Source: Flavivirga sp. 57AJ16
Lineage (GTDB): Bacteria > Bacteroidota > Bacteroidia > Flavobacteriales > Flavobacteriaceae
Direction of reading: 5' to 3'
DNA length: 64,000 nucleotides
Assembly: GCF_028736925.1 (NCBI RefSeq)
Contig: NZ_JAQZAT010000015.1
Coordinates: 1-64,000 of the forward strand
The notes beneath the pieces are model-generated. The model saw only the letters and a program-made list of their open reading frames with translations, had not been told where the DNA came from and did not search any database. Numbering within the stretch: the first letter of the stretch is position 1; each line of letters starts with the position of its first letter. Positions 54,046-62,779 of this stretch are shown here, piece by piece. The translations under genes and the position numbers were made by a program.

Positions 54046-54326
54046 GCTATCACAACTTGTAATAGGCTGTCATTTCATGAACGAGGTCTCATTTTATTGT
54101 TCCTGGTCATTTCGAATCTTTCGACCTAAGCCTGTATCGAGCGGAGTCGAGATGCTCAAGACAGGCTAAAGTAAGAAATCACATCACCAGAATAGAGTCA
54201 AGCAATAAGCAATTGATCTTGATCTCAAAAAGTCCCTGATTAATCCTTAAATAAAAAGAGCCCGATATATGATATCGAGCTCTTTACATTAATTTTTTAA
54301 GATTTGGTTTTGTCTGATTTCTTTTC
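54046..54326. repeat. Spacer with dispersed repeat and bidirectional terminator
   Basis: GCCTGT..ACAGGC arms around ATCGAGCGGAGTCGAGATG (about 54129-54167) form a dispersed flavobacterial hairpin. A related CCTGTCCTGAGC..CTCAGG copy occurs inside the intron remnant near 1130. The terminator at 54255-54285 follows. Confidence 0.5.
54255..54285 (-). terminator. Terminator for the small conserved gene
   Basis: AAAGAGCCCGATAT and ATATCGAGCTCTTT form a 14-bp stem with one mismatch and a 3-nt loop. On the minus strand it runs into TTTTTATTTA. It may work in both directions. Confidence 0.75.
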
Positions 54327-54524
54327 TTATGTTTTTAAATAAATTAAACATTGATTTAACTCAGGGTTCTGCTGTACAAGAGAATGAATAAATATTTTAA
54401 GCTCTTCTATCTCATAAGGTAGTAAACGCTGTACCGCCTTTTGTACTTCTTTGCAAAACAACGTCGTATCAAAACTGACTTTTCTAAGTACAGTTTTAGT
54501 ATACTCTAGCATTGCTCTTGCCAT
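54327..54524 (-). CDS. Small conserved flavobacterial protein
   Basis: A 65-residue soluble protein starting MARAMLEYTKTVLRKVSFD, mostly alpha-helical and without signal peptide, with a pattern (ELxKALxRLLPYEIEELKxFI...NPELNQCLIYL) that I recall in many Flavobacteriia. No function is known to me. It has its own terminator and sits between the DUF1801/YdeI gene and the AIM24 gene. Confidence 0.75.
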   Translation of the reverse strand: MARAMLEYTKTVLRKVSFDTTLFCKEVQKAVQRLLPYEIEELKIFIHSLVQQNPELNQCLIYLKT

Positions 54525-54652
54525 AATTTATGTTATAAGGTTTAGGTTTGTGTAAAAAAGTAGATTTTTTTTATAAGCGATGTCTTTTGATTAGTGAACT
54601 TAAAATTAATGAAAAATTACATAAGTTTTTTTATTTTAAAAAAATTTAACAT

Positions 54653-55453
54653 TTAAAAACGATTGTCTCCATCCAGTAAATCCCCTAAACCTCCTAAAAT
54701 ACTACCTTCTCCCTTATCCTTACCGCCTCCTCGTGGAGCTGATGCCAAAACACGTCCCGCCAATCTACTAAATGGTAATGATTGGATATAAACGACTCCT
54801 GGTCCTTGTAGTTTCGCAAAGAACAGTCCCTCTCCACCAAAAATAGTGTTCTTAATACCACCAACAAATTCTATATCGTAGTCTACGCCCTGAGTAAAGC
54901 CAACGATGCACCCTGTATCTACTTTTAGTGTTTCTCCCGCTTGTAATTCTTTTTTGGCCATCGTTCCACCTGCATGAACAAATGCCATACCATCTCCTTC
55001 TAGTTTTTGCATGATGAAACCTTCACCACCAAATAAACCCCTTCCTAATTTTTTCGAAAACTCAATACCGATACTTACGCCCTTAGCAGCACATAAAAAA
55101 GCATCCTTTTGACAAATAAACTTCCCTCCAAATGCTGTTAAATCTATTGGTAAAATTTTTCCAGGATATGGTGAAGCAAAAGATACATTTCGTTTACCGA
55201 CCAAGTTATTATAAAAAGCGGTCATGAATAAACTCTCTCCAGTAAGAATACGTTTTCCTGCGCCCAGGATTTTACCTAAAAATCCAGAATCTTTTTGAGA
55301 GCCATCACCAAAAATGGTTTCCATTTTTATACCATCGTCCATCATCATAAAACTGCCCGCTTCAGCAATAACACCTTCATCCGGATCAAGCTCAATTTCT
55401 ACATATTGCATCTCTTCTCCGTATATTCTATAATCAATTTCGTGTGCTGTCAT
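54653..55453 (-). CDS. AIM24/TIGR00266 family protein
   Basis: A 266-residue beta-rich protein with repeated Gly-rich strands ([65 protein letters not shown]). This is the two-layer barrel of the AIM24 family, and the Gly-rich C-terminus ([19 protein letters not shown]) is also typical. It has no signal peptide. Bacterial members have no established biochemical role; relatives have been linked to stress and membrane association. The gene is single, with a repeat-filled spacer upstream. Confidence 0.88.
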   Translation of the reverse strand: MTAHEIDYRIYGEEMQYVEIELDPDEGVIAEAGSFMMMDDGIKMETIFGDGSQKDSGFLGKILGAGKRILTGESLFMTAFYNNLVGKRNVSFASPYPGKILPIDLTAFGGKFICQKDAFLCAAKGVSIGIEFSKKLGRGLFGGEGFIMQKLEGDGMAFVHAGGTMAKKELQAGETLKVDTGCIVGFTQGVDYDIEFVGGIKNTIFGGEGLFFAKLQGPGVVYIQSLPFSRLAGRVLASAPRGGGKDKGEGSILGGLGDLLDGDNRF

Positions 55454-55540
55454 TTTTTATTGTTTTTTGTTGATTTGTTTATTTGTTGATTTGTTTTAGG
55501 TTTTGTTACAAAAATTATAAAATTCCAATTAATTATTCCT

Positions 55541-55822
55541 CAGAGATTCGCAAAGCTTGCTCAGAGATTCGCAGAGAAAAGACCTACCAAACACTCCCTA
55601 CTCCCTACTCCCTACTCCCTACTCCCTACTCCCTACTCTACTTCCTAATACCTCATCCCTAATGGCTACTCCCCATCTATTCCACAGAGACTCACAAAGT
55701 CAGCACAGAGACTCACAAAGAAAAGACCCAATACCTACTACCTAATCCCTACTTCCCTACTGCCAACTGAACACTGAATACTGAACACTGAGCACTGAAT
55801 ACTGAATACTGAACACTGAACA
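55541..55822. repeat. Compound repeat block with two heptanucleotide arrays
   Basis: The block CAGAGATTCGCAAAG is repeated after 21 bp (55541, 55562), ends AAAAGACC, and is followed by CTCCCTA x6 (55594-55635). A diverged second block, CACAGAGACTCACAAAG repeated after 21 bp (55683, 55704), ends AAAAGACCC and is followed by degenerate CTACCTAATCCCTA and then CTGAAYA x8 (55767-55822). The last array touches the stop codon of the DUF4442 gene. Confidence 0.85.
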
Positions 55823-56278
55823 TTACCCTTTCACCTTAATACTCCATTCAAAATTAAAGCTAGAAACTTCTAACTCCTCTTCGTTTACACCAATGGATTT
55901 CACCCAAATAGTTTGTCCTTCTCCTGTTTCTATGGCTTTTTTTATAGCTTCCTCTATATCCTTGCCATCATAACAAGTAAAGGTTATTCTCCCAACCGCC
56001 TTTTTGGTAAATGTTGCTTTGTTTGAGGTCACTAACATAGAAATATGCTTTCCAGATGCTTTAATTTTTGAAACCATTAGAGCACCCGTTGAAAACTCTG
56101 CTGCCATTCCCTGCACCGCCCAAAACATAGATTTAAATGGATTTTTATTTATCCATTTGTACCTCACCGTTACTATGCACTTATTAGTATCTATATATTT
56201 TGTTCTAATTCCACAAAAATACGCAGCGGGTAATTTAAAGATCATAAAGGCATTTAGTTTTCTGGGTGTTATATCCAT
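55823..56278 (-). CDS. DUF4442 hotdog-fold protein
   Basis: A 151-residue cytoplasmic protein of the hotdog thioesterase superfamily (DUF4442): the NKNPFKSMFWAVQGMAAEFSTG helix segment carries the conserved Asn-Pro and central helix. The substrate is unknown, possibly an acyl-CoA. Its stop is flush against the CTGAAYA array, so repeat expansion or contraction leaves the protein intact. A TAAATTTG promoter element lies at 56313-56320. Confidence 0.8.
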   Translation of the reverse strand: MDITPRKLNAFMIFKLPAAYFCGIRTKYIDTNKCIVTVRYKWINKNPFKSMFWAVQGMAAEFSTGALMVSKIKASGKHISMLVTSNKATFTKKAVGRITFTCYDGKDIEEAIKKAIETGEGQTIWVKSIGVNEEELEVSSFNFEWSIKVKG

Positions 56279-56312
56279 ATTAACAGTTTATTTTTTCTAC
56301 CCTCAATAACAA

Positions 56313-56320
56313 CAAATTTA
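56313..56320 (-). promoter_or_regulatory. -7 promoter element of the DUF4442 gene
   Basis: Minus-strand TAAATTTG matches TAnnTTTG, 35 bp before the ATG. Confidence 0.5.
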
Positions 56321-56605
56321 AACATTATTTAATAGCCGTAATTATTAGAAGTAAAAACACCATAAATCCTTTTAATTATAGTGTCGTAGTACAGACAGGC
56401 CTATTATGACTAACCGTAATGTAGAGCTCGCAACTTTTTTAGAGCAATTAGAAGAGTACTATTAATGCTTTTTAGTTACATTAAAAACAACAATATTTTA
56501 TTATTAATCAGTTTATTTGGGTGAGATTGACTATTTGGCCATCCTATACAACCTTAGACTTTTTTACGATTTAATTAAGCCTTTAAAACAGTAGGAAATG
56601 GAGTA

Positions 56606-56622
56606 ATACCAATTATGAATTA
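56606..56622 (+). repeat. Solo end of the MITE found at 24770
   Basis: ATACCAATTATGAATTA is identical to the first 17 bases of the 163-bp hairpin element, with no matching right end nearby. Confidence 0.6.
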
Positions 56623-56704
56623 GAAAAATGTTTCTTAGACTTTACCCCCTCTTTTTAATTTCATGCGTTTTAATAATAGAAAGATGAATTAAAAAATTTC
56701 TGTT

Positions 56705-56809
56705 ATGAAACAAAGAAGAAGAAACAAATTACTAAGGTTGGTAAAAAAAATATTAAATATAACAAAAGCTATAGTTGAAATAATTTTAATAATAGTAAAA
56801 AACCTGTAG
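56705..56809 (+). CDS. Possible 34-residue cationic membrane peptide
   Basis: ATG to TAG encodes a strongly basic N-terminus (MKQRRRNK) followed by a hydrophobic helix rich in Ile and Leu (IVEIILIIVKNL at the end). This composition resembles small membrane-active peptides. The stop abuts the stop of a second tiny ORF on the opposite strand. Chance ORFs this short are frequent in AT-rich DNA, so the evidence is only compositional. Confidence 0.3.
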   Translation: MKQRRRNKLLRLVKKILNITKAIVEIILIIVKNL

Positions 56810-56932
56810 TTATGTTAATAGAAAATAAAAAATGGTCACAATTACGATAACAATTAAAACTTTTAAGCCTGTTTTTGTTTCAAAAAACATTTGAACAAAA
56901 ATTTCTACTAAAAATTTAAGAAAAGACTCCAT
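56810..56932 (-). CDS. Possible 40-residue single-helix membrane peptide
   Basis: On the minus strand, ATG to TAA encodes an amphipathic start (MESFLKFLVEIFVQMFFETK) and a hydrophobic tail (VLIVIVIVTIFYFLL). It ends exactly where the opposite-strand peptide gene ends. No ribosome-binding or promoter signal is clear, and coding status is uncertain. Confidence 0.3.
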   Translation of the reverse strand: MESFLKFLVEIFVQMFFETKTGLKVLIVIVIVTIFYFLLT

Positions 56933-57126
56933 GATGAATAATATGTATAAATATGAAAGTTACAATTCAATCAATCTGTAATCAATCAAACATACCATTG
57001 CGGATACATAGCTATCCCTCTATTTTCTCTTTTGTATATCACAAAAAATTTCAATTTTCCTAACCAGTACTTCTAAACAATAACTGGCACAATTTGTTTC
57101 TAAAAGAAAATACTATCTTCGAATCT

Positions 57127-57134
57127 TACATTTG
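57127..57134 (+). promoter_or_regulatory. -7 promoter element of the M20 deacylase gene
   Basis: TACATTTG matches TAnnTTTG. Transcription from it would begin near 57141, too close to the ATG at 57144, so it supports the later start at 57201. Confidence 0.55.
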
Positions 57135-57200
57135 TACAACTACATGAGCCATAATAATATTGAAAACAATCTAGATAAAACAATAATTAAAAATATAACA

Positions 57201-58367
57201 ATGACGGTAGAAGACATCTTAACTAAACTCGTTTCATTTCCGGTATTGGGAGGGGAAAGTAATTTAAGCATCATCAATTGGATTAAAGATTATATTGAAT
57301 CCCATAATGTAACCGTCTATATGGTTCCTAATGAAGAAGGGAACAAAGCATCTTTACATTGCAGAATCGGACCAGCTGTAGATGGAGGCCTTATACTTTC
57401 AGGTCACACCGACGTGGTTCCTGTTGAAGGCCAAGATTGGGACACCAATCCGTTTGAATTAGTTGATAAAGGTGATGGCAAACTTTACGGTAGAGGTTCT
57501 TGTGATATGAAAGGCTTTCTTGCTACCTGTCTCGTCATGTTGCCGGAAATGGTAAAGACCAATTTAATCAAACCCATATATTTTGCGTTCTCTTATGATG
57601 AAGAAGTTGGTTGTTTGGCAGCACCGGATTTGATAGAACATATAAAAACAACCTATACTGAAACTCCAAAATATGCAATTATAGGCGAACCTACTCTTAT
57701 GGAGCCAATCGTTGGACAAAAAGGTATTTATATTTTAGAAACGGCTGTTAAAGGTTCTGCAGGACACAGCAGCAGAATTAAACAAGAAGTAAGTGCCATT
57801 CACGAATCTGCGAGACTTATACTATGGCTAGAAAATAAAATGAACGATTTAATCGATGCTGGTCGAATGGACAATCGTTTTAATCCGCCACATACCTCAA
57901 TTCATATTGGACAATTTAAAGGTGGTATTGCTCCAAATGTTATTGCGGACAAAGCTTCTTTTTTTTGGGATTTACGTGCAATCCCAATGGATGACACTAA
58001 AAGTATTGTTGCTGAATTTGATGCACATTGTAGAACACGAGAACAAGAACTCAAAACTATATATCCCGATTTTAAAATTAAAACAGTGGAAAGCCATTGG
58101 CCTGTACCACCATTAAACACTAAAGAAACGGATAATGTGGTGTCATTAATAAAAAAAATATCAGGACACTCAAAATTAAATACCGTTGCCTATGCCTCTG
58201 AGGCTGGTCAATTTAAAAATGGTGGCTTCCAGAGTGTTATCTGTGGGCCTGGTTCTATTATTCAAGCTCATAGAGCCAATGAGTTTATCGCTAAAGACGA
58301 ATTGAAAAAAGGCATGGAAATGATTTCTAAATTAATTATAGAAATGTCACATCCTGATTTTACATAA
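57201..58367 (+). CDS. argE: M20-family deacylase (acetylornithine deacetylase-like)
   Basis: A 388-residue di-zinc hydrolase. The metal ligands are SGHTDVVP (His), YGRGSCDMKG (bridging Asp), DEEVGC (catalytic Glu and ligand Glu), IGEPT and the late His of QAHRANEF. The dimerisation insert carries GSAGHSS. It is closest in pattern to ArgE-type acetylornithine deacetylases, which release ornithine from N-acetylornithine, but no arg gene is adjacent and N-acyl specificity is uncertain. I chose ATG 57201 from the promoter position and the family N-terminus; starts at 57132 or 57144 are possible. Confidence 0.83.
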   Translation: MTVEDILTKLVSFPVLGGESNLSIINWIKDYIESHNVTVYMVPNEEGNKASLHCRIGPAVDGGLILSGHTDVVPVEGQDWDTNPFELVDKGDGKLYGRGSCDMKGFLATCLVMLPEMVKTNLIKPIYFAFSYDEEVGCLAAPDLIEHIKTTYTETPKYAIIGEPTLMEPIVGQKGIYILETAVKGSAGHSSRIKQEVSAIHESARLILWLENKMNDLIDAGRMDNRFNPPHTSIHIGQFKGGIAPNVIADKASFFWDLRAIPMDDTKSIVAEFDAHCRTREQELKTIYPDFKIKTVESHWPVPPLNTKETDNVVSLIKKISGHSKLNTVAYASEAGQFKNGGFQSVICGPGSIIQAHRANEFIAKDELKKGMEMISKLIIEMSHPDFT

Positions 58368-58567
58368 GTCAAAGTTAGAATACTTAATGACCAATCGGAA
58401 ATAGGCTAATTTTATTAAAAGATTTATTTTTTGAAAAGATTCCCATTTACTTTTTACGAGATAGCATCTTATTATCAGTCGATTAAAGCTATCTCTATAA
58501 AAAAGTAAAATGTTAATATTTTGTTAAATTTAAGTACTATGCGTAACATAATACCTTCTTTTAGACA

Positions 58568-58575
58568 TATATTTG
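58568..58575 (+). promoter_or_regulatory. -7 promoter element of the DUF4870 gene
   Basis: TATATTTG matches TAnnTTTG, 29 bp before the ATG. Confidence 0.6.
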
Positions 58576-58604
58576 TATAAGAAACTATTATATGTTTTAA
58601 AACC

Positions 58605-59051
58605 ATGTTAGACAATCATCAAAAAAACATTGCAACATTTATTCATTTATCAACCTTTAGCAGGTTTATAATACCATTTGGAAATTTGATTGGTCCTATT
58701 ATTCTTTGGGTTGCTAATAAGGATAAGTCAGAATTTGTAGATAGGCATGGCAAACAGGCTATCAATTTTCAAATCAGTATTTTACTATACGCGCTTATTT
58801 TAGGAACCTTGACCATTCCATTTTTTATTTTTAAAATATTTAATGGCATCGACTTTATAGATTTTCATGGGTTTCATGATTTTCATATCAATATTGGCAA
58901 GCCTTCTCCTCTACTCTATATTGGTGGTAGCTTAGGGGTTTTGGCCATTATAGGTTTCATACTGGAACTTGTGTTTATTATCAATGCAAGCTTAAAAGCT
59001 AGAGACGGGGAGCTATACAATTATCCATTAACAATCCATTTTTTAAAATAA
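58605..59051 (+). CDS. DUF4870 membrane protein
   Basis: A 148-residue inner-membrane protein with three to four helices and the DUF4870 signature (FVDRHGKQAINFQISILLYALI, near 45-66). The family is often found beside PspC/PadR genes, as here, and may take part in envelope homeostasis, but its biochemistry is unknown. It heads a probable operon with padR, pspC and the GIN gene. Confidence 0.85.
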   Translation: MLDNHQKNIATFIHLSTFSRFIIPFGNLIGPIILWVANKDKSEFVDRHGKQAINFQISILLYALILGTLTIPFFIFKIFNGIDFIDFHGFHDFHINIGKPSPLLYIGGSLGVLAIIGFILELVFIINASLKARDGELYNYPLTIHFLK

Positions 59052-59147
59052 TATATACCAAGAGCTTAGCTCAAGTATATGTCAATTTTTCATCAATATA
59101 ATCAATCAAAAAATGAACAGTTTCATAATATTAAAACGCTTTAGAAT

Positions 59148-59489
59148 ATGAAGATAGAAAACACAAAAGCACAAATGCGCAAAGGAGTGTTGGAATTTTG
59201 CATACTTTCTGTCTTAAAAGACGACGATGCTTATGTAGCAGAAATTTTAGGCACCCTTAAAAATGCTAAGCTGCTTGTAGTAGAAGGGACTATTTACCCT
59301 TTACTAACCCGACTTAAAAATGCAGGACTTTTAAACTACAGATGGGAAGAGTCGACCTCTGGACCTCCAAGAAAATATTATGGATTAACAGAAACAGGGA
59401 AATTGTTTCTTAAAGAATTAAATACGACCTGGAGTGAATTACAAAACGCAGTAAACATAGTAACAAGCCAAAAAACAACAAAAAAATGA
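59148..59489 (+). CDS. PadR-family transcriptional regulator
   Basis: A 113-residue winged-helix repressor with the PadR pattern KGVLEFCILSVLKDDDAYVAEIL, VVEGTIYPLLTRLKNAGLLNYRW and the wing GPPRKYYGLTETG. It overlaps the PspC-domain gene by 4 bp (ATGA), a common PadR-PspC pairing in Bacteroidota, so it probably represses this operon in response to an envelope signal. No operator palindrome is obvious upstream. Confidence 0.92.
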   Translation: MKIENTKAQMRKGVLEFCILSVLKDDDAYVAEILGTLKNAKLLVVEGTIYPLLTRLKNAGLLNYRWEESTSGPPRKYYGLTETGKLFLKELNTTWSELQNAVNIVTSQKTTKK

Positions 59490-61312
59490 ATAAAACTGTC
59501 AACATAAATTTAGCTGGTATATTTTTTCATATCGATGAAGATGCATACTTAAAATTACAACGCTATCTTGAGGCTATAAAACGTTCATTTACAGATTCTC
59601 AAGGGCGCACTGAGATCATATCGGATATTGAGGCGCGGATTGCAGAACTTTTTAATGATCGCGTACAGAATAATAAAGAAGTTATACGTATTAAGGAAGT
59701 AGATGAAGTTATTTCAATCATGGGACAACCAGAAGATTATTTGGTTGATGATGAAATTTTTGAAGACGAACCTCAAACATCTTATAAACGTAAAACCTCA
59801 CCTTCTAAAAAACTATTCAGGGATACAGACAATTCCTATGTTGGAGGGGTATCATCTGGATTAGCACATTACTTCGGTATTGATGCTATTTGGATTCGTT
59901 TAGCCTGGATTATCCTAATCTTTGGAGCTGGTACAGGATTTCTTTTGTATATTTTGTTATGGGTTTTAGTGCCCGAAGCAAAAACAACGGCAGAGAAAAT
60001 AATGATGACGGGGGAACCCGTTACTATTAGTAACATTGAAAAAAAAATTAAAGACGGTTTTGAAAACGTAACAGATGTTGCCAAAAATGTCACCGATTCT
60101 GTTGGTGCTGCGGCTAAAAATGTTTCAAATTCTGTTTCAAACGCAGCGAAAAATGTAGATTTTCAAAAGCAAGGAAATAGGATAAAATCAAGTTCTAAAA
60201 CATTTTTTGATACACTTGGAGAAGTGATTATGTTCTTTTTTAAAGTGTTTGCCAAATTTATTGGGGTTATACTGCTCTTTACAGGAGCAATAACGATTAT
60301 ATCTTTAATAATTGCTTTATTTTCTTTAGGCGTAGTTAATGTTATTCATATTCCCGGTCTTGATCTCATTGATGTTTTTAACACGGGAAATACACCTGTA
60401 TGGTTAGTATCTTTATTTACCTTTTTCACAGTTGGAATCCCTTTCTTTTTTCTGTTCTATTTAGGATTAAAAATATTGATAAACAACCTGAAGTCTATTG
60501 GTAATATTGCTAAATTCACCTTACTAGGTTTGTGGTTGATATCTATTATTGGTTTAATCGTTATAGGCATAAGGCAAGCGAGCGAACACACTTTCGACGA
60601 ACGTGTTATTGCAAAGCATGAATTAAACATCACCGCAAATGATACGCTAAAAATTAAAATGGCAGAAAATGATTTTTATGTAAACAGTTATTATAGAAAC
60701 CATTCGTTTAAAGTATTAAATAACGAAAATGGAGAAAAAACGATTTATAGATCGGATGTTAGAATTATAGTTAAATCTACTACCGATTCTTTGGCCAGAA
60801 TAGGTATTGAAAAAAGTGCTGATGGCAGTAATTATGAAAAAGCTATTGAACGTGCCAAAAATATAAGTTACAACTATGCCTTTAATGGACATGAATTATT
60901 ATTGGATTCTTATTTAGCTACCCCTGTAGAAAACAAATTTAGTGACCAGGAAATCGTTGTTATTCTTTATTTACCAGAAGGAAGTATTGTTTATTTTAAT
61001 AATAACACCAAGCCCTTTTTAAACTATAGAACCTATAATGGAAACATTGTATCCTCAAGTGATGCTAACCATTATTTACAAATCACTGATGATGGTATTA
61101 CATGTTTGGACTGTCCCATAGAAGAATCTTCTAGTGTAGAGATCGACATTCATGGCGATGATTCCAGCGTTAAATTAGATAGTAATGGCTTAGAGATAAA
61201 AGATGATGACGTCAACATAAAAGTAAATGCAAAAGGTATTTCTGGAGAAGATGATGCTATTAAAGTTAAAATAGATTCTAGCGGTATTAATATAAAATCA
61301 AAAGACAATTAA
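59486..61312 (+). CDS. PspC-domain multi-pass membrane protein
   Basis: A 608-residue protein. The N-terminal cytoplasmic segment begins MNKTVNINLAGIFFHIDEDA and has a helical DIEARIAELF motif. A PspC domain lies at about 110-165 (SYVGGVSSGLAHYFGIDAIWIRLAWIILIF). A Val/Asn-rich amphipathic stretch (KNVTDSVGAAAKNVSNSVSN) follows, then three further helices at about 245-365 and a beta-rich external C-terminus. PspC proteins sense or counter membrane stress. It is translationally coupled to padR and precedes the GIN-domain lipoprotein. Confidence 0.88.
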   Translation: MNKTVNINLAGIFFHIDEDAYLKLQRYLEAIKRSFTDSQGRTEIISDIEARIAELFNDRVQNNKEVIRIKEVDEVISIMGQPEDYLVDDEIFEDEPQTSYKRKTSPSKKLFRDTDNSYVGGVSSGLAHYFGIDAIWIRLAWIILIFGAGTGFLLYILLWVLVPEAKTTAEKIMMTGEPVTISNIEKKIKDGFENVTDVAKNVTDSVGAAAKNVSNSVSNAAKNVDFQKQGNRIKSSSKTFFDTLGEVIMFFFKVFAKFIGVILLFTGAITIISLIIALFSLGVVNVIHIPGLDLIDVFNTGNTPVWLVSLFTFFTVGIPFFFLFYLGLKILINNLKSIGNIAKFTLLGLWLISIIGLIVIGIRQASEHTFDERVIAKHELNITANDTLKIKMAENDFYVNSYYRNHSFKVLNNENGEKTIYRSDVRIIVKSTTDSLARIGIEKSADGSNYEKAIERAKNISYNYAFNGHELLLDSYLATPVENKFSDQEIVVILYLPEGSIVYFNNNTKPFLNYRTYNGNIVSSSDANHYLQITDDGITCLDCPIEESSSVEIDIHGDDSSVKLDSNGLEIKDDDVNIKVNAKGISGEDDAIKVKIDSSGINIKSKDN

Positions 61313-61414
61313 CAATTCATCAATAAAAACAAACAATTCAGACATTTAAATTACTAATCGACAATCCTTAATTAGATCTTTGAAAAAAAAACATCAATCA
61401 AAAAACGAACAACC

Positions 61415-62143
61415 ATGGCAACACTAGTAAAGTTTATTTTAGCAACTATTTTAAGCTTAACACTTTTTTCATGCAATTTCGATATGAACTTCAATACTGG
61501 AGTTCGCGGAAATGGAAAGGTTATAACAGAAGAAAGAACAATTAATGAGCCTTTTTCAACTATTAAAGCTACCGAGGGATTAGATGTATATCTAACACAA
61601 AGCGATAACGAAAAGATCTTCGTTGAAGCTGATGAAAATCTACACGATCTTATTCTAGTAGAAGTAGTGAATGGTACTTTAAAAATACATACCAAAGAAA
61701 GTATTGGCAGAGCTACATCAAAAAAGGTTAAAGTAAGTTTTAAAGATATTTCAAGTATCGTATCTACCAGCGGAAGTGATGTATATGCTACAAATGTGAT
61801 AACTACTGAAAATTTAGAGCTTAAATCGACCAGTGGTAGCGATATGAAACTTGAAGTAAACACCTCTGTACTAAATTGCAAGTCGACTAGCGGTAGCGAT
61901 TTAAGATTATCTGGAAAAACAGTTAAACTTGTTGCAGAAGCTACCAGCGGTAGCGACATTAAAGCTGCCGATTTAATTGCTGAATCCAGTCATGTACAAG
62001 CAACAAGTGGTGCAGATATTACTGTAAACACATCCAGAGAACTTACAGCAAAGGCAACAAGCGGTGGTGATATAAAATATTACGGAAATCCAGAAAAAGT
62101 AGATAAAAACAATAGCACTTCAGGTAGTATAAGAAAACAATAA
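61415..62143 (+). CDS. GIN-domain (DUF2807) lipoprotein
   Basis: A 242-residue exported lipoprotein (LSLTLFSCNF, Cys near 20) with a right-handed beta-helix GIN domain. The repeated STSGSD/ATSGSD turns (about seven copies from residue 115 on) mark the coils. The family is widespread in Bacteroidota next to PspC and PadR genes; it probably scaffolds or senses at the cell surface, with no known enzyme activity. It is the last gene of the DUF4870-padR-pspC group. Confidence 0.88.
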   Translation: MATLVKFILATILSLTLFSCNFDMNFNTGVRGNGKVITEERTINEPFSTIKATEGLDVYLTQSDNEKIFVEADENLHDLILVEVVNGTLKIHTKESIGRATSKKVKVSFKDISSIVSTSGSDVYATNVITTENLELKSTSGSDMKLEVNTSVLNCKSTSGSDLRLSGKTVKLVAEATSGSDIKAADLIAESSHVQATSGADITVNTSRELTAKATSGGDIKYYGNPEKVDKNNSTSGSIRKQ

Positions 62144-62779
62144 ACCAACTTTATAGTACTCGGTACCGCAACCATTCCTATTCCCGATCCCAAAGGGCCT
62201 ACCATTTCGTAGATTTAGGAATGGAAAATTTGATATGGACCTGTTCAATTGGCATTGTTAACCCTGATCACGAGGCTTGCAATAGAAAATGTTTTTTTAT
62301 TTCGAAACAAATTTGAATTATAGTGTGCTTATATGAAATAGAAAACATGTACTCAGCTTCCTGCCGGTGACTAATGTGCGTACACAAATAAAGCACAAAA
62401 AAAAGATTGGACACGAATGGCACAAATTTTCACAAATTATTCAGACTATTGACAGATTTCAAGCCTATATAGTCTAGGGATTCATATTCATGCTGTGTCC
62501 AATCTATACCATAAAGTATTGGATTCGTGTGAATTTGTGCCATTCGTGTCTTTTTTATAGATGTGTACTCACGGTAGCTGCCAGCGAGGCAGGGACTGGG
62601 TATAAAAGTATTGCTAAAACAAAAATGGACACAGTTCCTCCCGATTTTACATGTCCAGATATAAATGTATCCCTTAGCTCTTTTAAGGGAATCCTCAATT
62701 AAAAAAAACAGGGGCAGCCCTTAGCCTTGACGAGCAGATTCTTCAGGGCGTTCTTAAAAAAGTTTTAAGGTCATTTCCA
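62144..62779. other. Repeat-rich junk between the GIN gene and the IS remnant
   Basis: Contains the inverted repeat GACACGAATGGCACAAATT (62410-62428) and its exact complement (62532-62550) around 103 bp of unrecognised DNA, plus CCTGCCGG-type repeats. A 70-codon frame at 62490 crosses these repeats and I do not trust it as a gene. Confidence 0.45.

Larger units (their letters stand above)
56279..57200. other. Long region without a classical gene
   Basis: Contains the DUF4442 promoter, a solo MITE end at 56606-56622, two tiny convergent ORFs (56705-56932) and the deacylase promoter at 57127-57134. The rest is AT-rich with no recognisable RNA. Confidence 0.5.

Noticed and set aside
55594-55822. 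CRISPR array
   Set aside because: The repeats are 7-bp tandem units without spacers.
60094-60160. Low-complexity VTDSVGAAAKNVSNSV stretch as a DNA repeat
   Set aside because: The repetition is in the amphipathic protein segment, not an independent DNA element.
62490-62702. 70-codon ORF before the IS3 remnant
   Set aside because: It runs through one arm of an inverted repeat and a CCTGC-type dispersed repeat and has no recognisable protein pattern.
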